Shown: one piece after another, positions 56,527 to 64,000 of the stretch | Position numbering within the stretch: position 1 is the first letter of the stretch | How the letters are laid out: each line of letters starts with the position of its first letter | Assembly: GCA_019722365.1 (NCBI GenBank) | Contig: JADFUC010002439.1 | Coordinates: 1-64,000, forward strand | Source of the DNA: Lithospermum erythrorhizon | Lineage: Eukaryota; Streptophyta; Magnoliopsida; Boraginales; Boraginaceae | Direction: 5' to 3' | Length of the DNA: 64,000 nucleotides | Translations under genes and position numbers: made by a program | The notes under the pieces: generated by a model | Seen by the model: the letters and a program-made list of their open reading frames with translations, nothing else | Databases searched by the model: none | Told to the model about the DNA's origin: nothing

Positions 56527-56579
56527 GTGTTAGCAACGACTTAATTCGCCCTTAGCCATAGGTCATTTTTCTAGTAGTG
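56527..56579. repeat. CACTA right terminal inverted repeat
   Basis: Well-preserved end: TTTTTCTAGTAGTG at 56566-56579 is the complement of CACTACTAGAAAAA, followed by the CAA duplication. Confidence 0.9.
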
Positions 56580-56854
56580 CAAAGTACACACTACTATTAT
56601 TGAAATAATTTTCGAATTTTAGTACTGCTCATAGATAGCATACTAAAAATAAAAATGCTATTTCAAAACAAGTAACACTATAGTTGAATATTATAATCCC
56701 AAACCTAAAAGGAACTTGAATATGAGTCTTCAAAATCCCATAAAAAAAATTAGGCATTGGCTGCAGAAACAAATCAACAAAGCATTGTTCATAAGAGTTA
56801 CTGAAGGTCGCTTATGCCAAAAGTCTATGTACAATCATTCATCAAAATTCTATC

Positions 56855-57604
56855 TGTTAGTGCAATGAATCACTCATGAGTTTTTATGTATTTCGCATAC
56901 TAATCAAGTTACTAGTTAGCTTTTAAGAAGAATGTAAATTTTGAAAATGATGAAAATATTTCGAAGAGATTGTCTCCTTTAATGCAAAGATCTTAATTGA
57001 TGTGATTAATTACTATAATGAAAAAGATTGAATGGATTGATTGTTTTCAAGATGAAAAGTTTTGTTTATGGAAGTTATTTCCATAAACTCGTTTCAGGCT
57101 TCACACTATATATAAAAGTGCCTCAGGCACTTTTTAGAGACTACCGAAAATCATATTGTTCTGCATTGTATTTTGTGAGGCGTAAGAGCTGAGCTTGGAT
57201 CTATAAAACTCTATTAGTATTGTACAACCGTTGTTAACACCTTGTTAAGGTCAGCCTTTGTATTTTGTTGATTTACCACATAGTTTCACATAATAGTGAG
57301 CAATAGCCAGAAATGATGATCATGTGAGCGGCTCGGGAAGCCCACTTAGACATACATGAGTAGAATAGGCTAAGAACGGGAGAATTCAAATAAGTCCTTT
57401 TTTGTAATTCTCATATCATAGTGGAATCCTTCACTAGTGAGTGCCGCCCCTGCACCTAGGGTAGTACATTGGCACCGATTCGTTAAAGGGCATTGTTGTG
57501 TTTTTACTTCCAGCTCTCTCTTTTATTCAGGGTTGAGTTAGTCATAGTGTTACTACTAGTTATTTCTTAATAACCTGTAGTTCAAGTGACGGCACACTAT
57601 TTCA
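56855..57604 (+). repeat. 5' LTR of the Sirevirus-type element
   Basis: About 750 bp from TGTTAGTGCAATGAATC to CTATTTCA, just before the PBS. It has a clear TATA box (57107-57117) and a CCCCTGCACCTAGGGTAGTA stretch at 57447, a block often seen near the end of copia LTRs. The start is inferred from TGTT only, since the second LTR is missing. Confidence 0.55.
57065..57134 (+). promoter_or_regulatory. LTR core promoter: TATA box between two palindromes
   Basis: TATATATAAAA at 57107-57117 is the TATA box. A perfect 9-base inverted repeat (TTTATGGAA, five bases, TTCCATAAA) lies at 57065-57087. A second, AAAAGTGCC-TCA-GGCACTTTT, overlaps the TATA box's right edge at 57114-57134 and would sit near the transcription start. 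Confidence 0.65.
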
Positions 57605-57606
57605 AT

Positions 57607-57618
57607 TGGTAATGTGGC
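57607..57618 (+). promoter_or_regulatory. Degenerate initiator-Met primer-binding site
   Basis: TGGTAATGTGGC, two bases after the LTR end, in the context CAATTGGTA...GGCATTC; close to TGGTATCAGAGC with changes in the middle. Confidence 0.5.
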
Positions 57619-57660
57619 ATTCACTCTAACGCATAAAGAGCGAGACGGTAATTTATCAAG

Positions 57661-58920
57661 ATGGATGTATTCAACGAAGGATGCTCTATTACTCAACCAT
57701 CTGTTCTTGATAGAACCAACTATTCCTATTGGAAGGCTAGGATGACAACTTTTCTAAAATCACTGGATACTAGGACATGGAAAGCTATATGTACTGGGTG
57801 GATGGCATCAACTGTCAATAACAATGGCGAATAACAAAATGGGCTGTAAGATAAAAATTAGACTGCAGGTTAACACGAACTAAAAATTAAGAAACGAAGC
57901 GTCATCAATGTTATCTTCAATGTTGTAAATCTTAATGTGTTCAAACTAATCAACACTTGTATTGTGGCAAATAATGCGTGAGATACTCTGCAAACCGTGT
58001 ATGAAGGTACGCTGAAGGTATGATGTCAAGACTCCAATAGTTAACAACACGATTTGAAACATTAAGAATGGAAGAAGATGAATCCATAGCCTCCTTGCCA
58101 ACAACGAATAAAGGACATCATGAATGAGTCATTTTGCATTTGGAGAAGCTATGAGCAATGAAGGTAAGGCGTTGCTAAGAACTTTACCTAAAAAGATTTG
58201 CTCATAAGGTTACGGCATCTTTCAAGATTTGACTACTAGCGAAAGTACGGATGCGGTAATTGAAACCCGACCACGCTCGAGATGTCGTTTCTGATTTAAT
58301 GGAGAGTCCAAAGAGAAGAAGAAGAAAGAAGCTCTTTTTGTGTCAAAGGATGTGAATGATGAGGACCTGGTAGAAATCATGAATATGTTGGCTAAGAACT
58401 TCAACAAGACTCTAAAAAAGTTTATCAAGAAACCTTTCAATGGATGTGTTTTTTCCCTATCACCGACAAAGCATTCAATGTGATGTAATAGTTTAAAAAC
58501 AAGGAAACTATGGTGCAGGTTAATCTGACAAATCAAAAGCATTCAATGCAGAGCTGGCTTCGAGCCATTCAAGTCAAACGTCTCAACTACATCAAGAAAT
58601 AGCTTCAAAGAACTACTCTACAACTTTCGAAAGTGATAATGAATCAAGATGAACAAGAGGATCAAACGAAGAACTTTGCGGACTACGAGCGTGACTGAAT
58701 CCAATCATGTCAAATATCATGATCTAATAACAATGGTGACGCAGAAGGCATACCGGCTAAGAGTTGCTCGAGGACTACAAACTCCTATACATCAAGTGGA
58801 CGGAACTCACGGTGACGCATACTACAGTCGACGCTGAAGATGCAAGTAAAGAAATAAATGAGAAGCCTATGGAAACTTGAATGGATCGAGACGAGGAGGT
58901 TCGTAATTTCAGCGTTCGAA
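57661..58920 (+). pseudogene. gag: Ty1-copia gag, broken
   Basis: The start at 57661 reads MDVFNEGCSITQPSVLDRTN followed by YSYWKARMTTFLKSLD and TWKAICTGW, the DUF4219-type opening of copia Gag (normally '..F.G.NY.YWK.RM..FL...D...W'). A stop follows near 57831. The rest up to about 58920 is in scattered frames, with lysine-rich segments near 58300-58450. I cannot see a clean zinc knuckle. Gag would form the particle; this one cannot. Confidence 0.7.
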
Positions 58921-59221
58921 GTAAGTCCACTCAAGAAAGTAATGAAATGATTTAATCTAACACCAATATTCCCGAGGAAATTCTTGTGATCGGGAGTTAA
59001 AATAACCTAACCAAAAAGAAGTTAACAAAATTTGTTCAAGCCGTCGGGCTCCAACAACCAAAGACAAATTGAACAACAAATTTCAATAACGATTTAAAAG
59101 AAGCAAGTAGTCGGGTATTGTCATTATCAAGGGAAGAAAGTCATATTGTTCCCTATTGTTACAAAACTATATGGACTAAAAAGGAAGCAAGTATCACCTC
59201 GTAAAACAACGGGTCAAGAAG

Positions 59222-60350
59222 GTGAATACCGTTAGTCAAATTACCTACACCTCCTCGAAAAACATCATCAAAATCAAGTTGGTATTTCTCGATAGTAGAT
59301 GCTCAAAGACACATGATGTAAAAGAAGACATATTTCATCCATACCCAATCCTCAAAGGCGACCATGCACTTTTGGTGATTTCGAGGGAAAGGAAAATTAT
59401 GAATAAAGCGGGAGTCAATGTCGATGGCTTACTACATTTGACTTATGTTCTATCGTCAAGGGGCTTAACCGCAAACCTTATGCTATGTCAATGGTGTGAT
59501 GATGGCATGAAAGTGTTATTCCTAGCGAGGCGCATCGTCAATAACTCATGTGGATCGACCGTTATGGACTGCCGAAAGTAGCTAACAATTTTATAATATG
59601 ACTTTAAAGTTTCCCATTTATAAAGCAGTGCCCAGATGCTACCATGGCACAAGAAATTAGGGAATACAAACTACATAAAAAACTAGCAAATTATCTTAGA
59701 GGAGTTCGCTCGAGGATTATCACCACTAAAGTCAAAGACAAATCATGCTGAGAACTCCCAAGTTGGTTAAGACTCCGTGAGTCGCCACTGCTCGTAATGT
59801 GTGTAAATAAAAAGCCAATCCTCCAAGCGCCAAAGGAAAAGGAGCAACATGCTGTCAAAATCAAAAAGTGACGATGGAAAACAAATTAAAAATTCAAAGC
59901 TTACTGAAGTTCTCGTGCTATCAAGGAATTACTTCGCGAATTATCCTCTCATGTCACACCTTAACAGAAAAGGATTAGTCGAAAAGGAATAATCGAACTA
60001 TTCAAGAGGACGACACGCCTCATCCTCCATGATAAGAACATTCATTTGAAGTTTTGGGCCGAGGCTATCAACATTGCATGTCACATTCATAATCAATCAA
60101 TTATATACAAACAACACAAATTATGAAATATAAGGGGAAAGCCAAATGTTCAAATATTTTTGCTTGGTAGTTTGTGGTTATATTCTTGCCGATCGTGAAC
60201 CAAGATAGAAATTTGATGCCAAGAGCGACGGGCGACATTCTTGGATACTAACGACATAGTAGAGGGAAATACAGTAGTTCTAACAAAAGCGACTGGGTCA
60301 GCTTAAACCGTAAAATGTGAAGTATTTGATTCAGAATTAAAATGAATTAA
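59222..60350 (+). pseudogene. Ty1-copia protease and integrase remnants
   Basis: The frame at 59222-59581 holds FLDSRCSKTHDVKEDIF, the aspartic protease block with the usual DSGCS changed to DSRCS, followed by VNVDGLLHLTYVLSS and a LCQWCDDGMKVLF stretch that corresponds to the region before integrase. Downstream, in changing frames, a HNQSIIYKQHKL-like end of the integrase core and RPSTLHVTF..., then KFDAKSDGRHSWILTT near 60210 correspond to the 'KFD.KSD.GIFLGY' block. No complete catalytic triad can be shown. Confidence 0.65.
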
Positions 60351-60553
60351 GAAGACATGTAGATGAAGTATCCACAATAGACATCTAAAATGCAAAGCAA
60401 GGCTGAATATTAATACGTGATTTAATAAAGAGTCTATACAAATCAAGAATCATCCCGTTGAGCAACATTATTAGCCAAATGATCATCAAGAGTTATGCAA
60501 CAAGAAGAAGAATCGCTTGAGATCATAAGAATGGTTGACTAATTGGGGGAAAG

Positions 60554-61960
60554 TTGTTTCATATCCAAAGTAAACCAAAGAATTTCAATTTAAGCTCTCA
60601 AAGACTAACATCGATAAATGCCATGAATTTAATTACCCAGCCCAAAGAAACGAATATGTTTAGGAACTCCCACCTGCACTCCGTGTGGATCACAATGTCA
60701 TTGGAACTGCTGACTTTCAAAAACAAGTTTGATGAATTTGAGTTACTAGAAATAAATAATGGCTCAAGATAATCACAGTGGGAAGTGGATTTTGAGGAAA
60801 CTTTGTCTGGTTGCTGATCGGAGGCTATACGACTTCTTCTTCAGCTTAACATGCCTGATAAGTTCAAGCCATACCAATGGATATGAAAAGTGCCTTTCTT
60901 TAGTGGGCGCCAAGTTGTTAATAAGTATGTATGTAGTAGCTCAAAGGGGTTTGTTGGATACGTTTGTCCCTAACAGATCGAAGAAGCATTTATAGCCTCA
61001 AGCAAGCTCCTCGAGATAGTACCAGACTCGCAGCAATTTATCAAGCAACGGTGTGAGGAATGTGACAAAACTCCTCTATTCATTAAATACGAGAACCTCG
61101 GCTCACGGTAGCACAAATTTAAGTGTAGATTTACATAATCTTGGAGGTACGTCGTAATTAACCGTCCAACAGATGTAAGCCTTTAATTTGAGATGAGTGA
61201 TATTTGTGAACTCATTATTTTCTGGTTTACAACTCAAGCAACGAAGAGAACATCTTTATCTCAGTCCAAGCATGCCAAGAACTTAGTCAAGAAATTTGGA
61301 CATGAAAAATACCAAGTCAAGAGGACACCCGCTGCCAGTTACTGTGAAAGTCAGAAAGATGTCGATAAATTCACCAACAACTGCTGTGAATATGATAGAA
61401 ACCTTCTCACAAAAAGAAATTTACATTGCATACTCTATAGGTGCGATGATTTCAAGTAGACCCCAAGAAAAGCCATTTTAATCAAGTCAAGAGGATTATC
61501 AAATATAATAACCAGGTAATGATTATGGTCTTCATTCTTTTGATAGTAATGATTTTCAGAGGGCCAGACGCTGATCAAAGTGAAACACTAAAGATAGAAA
61601 AAGCATATTGGAGGATGTTTTCTAGTGGAAATAATCTTGTATCATGGTTCAAATAAACAAATAAGCTTGCCTCACAAATAAGCTTAAATACATGTCATTG
61701 TATAACCTTGTGGACTATAAACGTCAAGAATATAATTGTTAAAAAGTATGACACTTATCGCGACAACTTGAGCGACATCAATATATCTCTTTAATCCAAA
61801 GGTACTCTGCAGCAACCCAAACATTATATTGAACCACTTAATGGAACTTATTTAAGACAAAGTGATTTCGAAAGTTAATACCTAACAAGCAACTTACAAA
61901 TATCTTTACTAAAAGTTCTGATGCAAACAAATTTGAATCCTCGAGATCCTCTCGACGATG
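60554..61960 (+). pseudogene. Ty1-copia reverse transcriptase and RNase H remnants
   Basis: 60554-60772 contains KPKNFNLSSQRLTSINAMN and, further on, LLTFKNKFDEF, matching the RT entry 'EPK.....L.D..W..AM.EEL' and 'WVFKNKLDE'. 60990-61460 has further RT pieces, including the HAKNLVKKFGHEKYQVKRTP segment typical of the RT/RNase H junction. At 61660-61930 RNase H is still traceable as a CDN-like YRDNLSDINIS and the NKQLTNIFTKSSDANKFES tail, which matches '..LADIFTKPL....F'. Stops and frameshifts are frequent. Confidence 0.75.
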
Positions 61961-62400
61961 TTATTGGACAGTCAACAACCAAAGAGTATTGTAGCACGAA
62001 GTGCAGGCATGTACGTTGATATCAAGGCATAACTGGTGGATTAAGAAATGTTGTTCCTGCAAGATCGGGTGCAAGCTGTAACGCATGACATATGCGTCCG
62101 TAAGTTCTCAAATTTTGGGTGAATTTATTTTGAATGAAATCTCGAATGTGAATTAACCCCCGATAAGAGAAAACCTGGTGCATTAATCCAGTGGTAAAGG
62201 TTACCTGGGCCACTCCGAATCTTCCTTAATTGTGTTAACTTTCCATATTACCAACTTTATCAAAATACAAAAACCCGCCATTAACCTCACAACTCACTTG
62301 TTCTCGCTACCTCACAATCTCAAACTCAAAACACTTCTTTCCCTCTTCCAAACATCGAATTCTCAATTGTTCATCATTATCTAAAACCACACAAAACTCC
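61961..62400 (+). other. Spacer between pol and the envelope-like region
   Basis: Mostly non-coding. CTCACAACTCACTTGTTCTC and similar pyrimidine-rich runs at 62280-62400 look like a leader or a 3' splice-site context before the envelope-like frame, which in Sireviruses is expressed from a spliced RNA. This is inference. Confidence 0.35.
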
Positions 62401-64000
62401 AAAATAAATTGGTGAAACTCGACGAAAGGCACACCTCAGCAAAGCAACTAAAGGCAAAAGAAAAGATAAAGGCCTAAATACGATGACGTGATATAGTTTA
62501 ATCCATCAAGTGTGAAAGAAAGAGCCCAAACGGAAGGTTCAAAAGTTAAAACCAAGTGGTAAAGGTCGAAGTCCTGCTTCGGCAAGTAATGTTCTAATGA
62601 AATGGTGTTTTTAATCCAACTCCTATTAGAAAGGCTACCTCCTACTGATAATTTCAAGAAGTCAAGGGCGAAGCGAAAGCATCCTTAATTCATAATTTGT
62701 ATCTATCATGGGTGGATGATACTAATGTTCGAGAACTCGGCAACCCTAGACCGAATTTGCAAATCAGATGATTTATGTCAGCGGGGAGCGAGTCCCATGA
62801 TAAAATTCAAGTAAGTAGTGAGGACGTTATCGGAGAAACAATCGCTTCCAATTATCAATGTTAACTATCGACTTTAGTGTGTTGATATGTCGACGCCATG
62901 TGATCTATCGTAACCATTTGCCATCAAGATTCGTTGACAACACTACAAAGAAGACCGCCACTCCTCTCTTGGCAAGAAAAAGTTTTAACGTTATCATGTA
63001 TGAATGCTTACGGCGACAATATTGATGCGGTCGCCATGTTGACGATACGCGACAAGCGAGTAAAGCATCCTGGGCAATCAAGGCCAGGTGAGGTCAGGAT
63101 TCAAGTGTCAAGGACACCGGGACGTGATTAGTGGAGAATGCCCTACGTGTGAGTACGTAGTTGTGACCAACTATCATCGACCTCACAATGTCCCTGACGC
63201 TGGACTGCTTACTCCAAGTGTCGTGGAAACTGAATGAGCATGGGAAAAGATGCCGAGTGGCATGGATTTATGTGTCAAGTGCTACCGCACCGAGGATGTG
63301 ACCGGGCTGGAGGTGCAAGAAGCGCGATACCAAAGGCCATTTATAATCGGTGTAGACCGGCCGACCGCCGCAAGCAGGTTCCAGACTAACTATCGTCAAG
63401 GCGCGCCACACACCTCGACGCAGACATGTAGATGCGCTCCTCGAGGATGTCAAGCCGTGAAAAGAAGTCTAAGAAGAGGAAGCACAAGAAGGTGGATGAT
63501 GATGGTGAGCCGTCTGAGCCGAAGAAGAAACTTAGTAAGTGAAAGAAAGAAAGAGCTAAGCACCCAGAAGGTCAAAGGAAAGCTGGTGAGAGCCGGTATG
63601 CCATGTGATACAGATAAAAGTATGACGCCGGCGAGTGTGCAACGTGTCGAATCTAATTAACCGCTCTGATTTAATAGCTGCCCTGGAAGCCTGAGCAACA
63701 GGATGGTAATATCAAGCACAGGCCGCGAGTCTTTTAAGAGGATATCGGCTAGACAAGTGATAAGTGAAGTGCCATGGCAAAGTTCGGGCTAAATGAAAAT
63801 CGAACTGTAGTTGGAAACAAAAGGATGCCCAAGAATGTTGCTTCCGTGGTTCACCGCTAATGTGGCCCCGACTCACAGGAGGATGCCAAACGGAGGTTTT
63901 TCGCCAATAGAGAAGTCAGTTTCTAAAGAAGATATTATTCAAGGTTACCAACAAGAACGCCAACACATTATAGCATACTGTAGTGGAGCTAGCCAATACG
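62400..64000 (+). pseudogene. Envelope-like region of the Sirevirus, partial and broken
   Basis: After RNase H a separate coding region can be traced in several frames. It begins around 62412 with a Lys/Arg/Glu-rich stretch (LKAKEKIKA near 62450), continues with VSIMGG-like and IYVSGERVP-like pieces near 62690-62800, and has a long basic stretch (KKSKKRKHKKV, then EPKKKLSK) at 63455-63540. Near 63806-63860 it reads RTVVGNKRMPKNVASVVH, a strongly conserved start of the envelope-like (putative plant transposon protein) domain. The window ends inside this domain. The role of such proteins in plants is not established. Confidence 0.6.

Larger units (their letters stand above)
46996..56579 (-). 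mobile_element. CACTA (En/Spm) DNA transposon
   Basis: The right end, reverse-complemented, starts CACTACTAGAAAAATGACCT. The left end is the same sequence in eroded form, starting CGCTCTTTAGAAAAATGGCC; the match continues for ~50 bases through ATGGCT.AGG..CGAATTAAGT. CAA flanks both ends (46993-46995, 56580-56582), the three-base duplication expected for CACTA elements. Inside are subterminal TTGCTAA/GTTGCAA-type motifs, three internal ~430 bp repeats, minus-strand coding remnants (Transposase_24-like and DUF4216), and a later LTR insertion at ~52260-54976. Without that insertion the element is ~6.9 kb. I find no Transposase_21 (catalytic TNPD) domain. Confidence 0.9.
56855..64000 (+). mobile_element. 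Ty1-copia retrotransposon of Sirevirus type, runs off the window
   Basis: The order LTR, PBS, gag, protease/integrase, RT/RNase H is that of Ty1-copia. After RNase H there are another 2 kb without a second LTR, containing an envelope-like region, which in plants is the mark of Sireviruses. Every coding block is readable only in pieces, with many stops and frameshifts, so the copy is dead. It would take more than 7.1 kb; the right LTR is outside the window. Confidence 0.75.

Overview
The window looks like a repeat-dense euchromatic or pericentromeric stretch of a plant (probably eudicot) nuclear genome. It is AT-rich, has spliced genes with GT-AG introns, and is filled with plant-type transposons: Ty3 and Ty1-copia LTR retrotransposons, a CACTA element, Stowaway- and Harbinger-like MITEs, and tandem repeats. 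There is no bacterial or organellar gene organisation, and I found no tRNA, rRNA or CRISPR array.

Only one host gene looks intact: a four-exon GT31/DUF604 (Fringe-related) glycosyltransferase at 27498-36348 (+), about 502 residues, with all splice sites and the DDD motif present. Its second intron is 5.9 kb long because it holds a Stowaway-like MITE, a second long foldback MITE and a complete small LTR retrotransposon that encodes only Gag (TR-GAG type, 32782-34688, GTTAG target duplication).

Left of the gene: 1-1575 is the end of a long Ty3-type LTR cut by the window edge. 1690-2510 holds two clusters of short inverted motifs. 2520-6490 is AT-rich intergenic DNA with MITE-like elements. 6491-26165 is a nest of two LTR retrotransposons, with outer direct repeats at 6497-7686 and 24659-26165 and inner direct repeats at about 8231-10620 and 21531-23960. 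The inner LTRs carry a 133-136 bp minisatellite.

Right of the gene: a ~150 bp tandem array (37490-38400) is followed by a minus-strand Ty3 retrotransposon (38426-46673) with ~2.1-2.5 kb LTRs and a decayed reverse transcriptase. Next is a 9.6 kb CACTA transposon (46996-56579, CAA target duplication) with minus-strand Transposase_24-like and DUF4216 coding remnants, itself split by a ~2.7 kb solo-type LTR. From 56855 to the end lies a decayed plus-strand Ty1-copia element of Sirevirus type with gag, protease/integrase, RT/RNase H and an envelope-like region that runs off the window.

The best candidates for something unusual are the Gag-only element inside the glycosyltransferase gene, the CACTA element whose visible coding remnants lack a catalytic transposase domain, two palindromes flanking the TATA box of the Sirevirus LTR, and the paired inverted GGTAGCGC motif cluster near the left edge. 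Boundaries of decayed repeats were set by eye and are approximate unless a target duplication is given.
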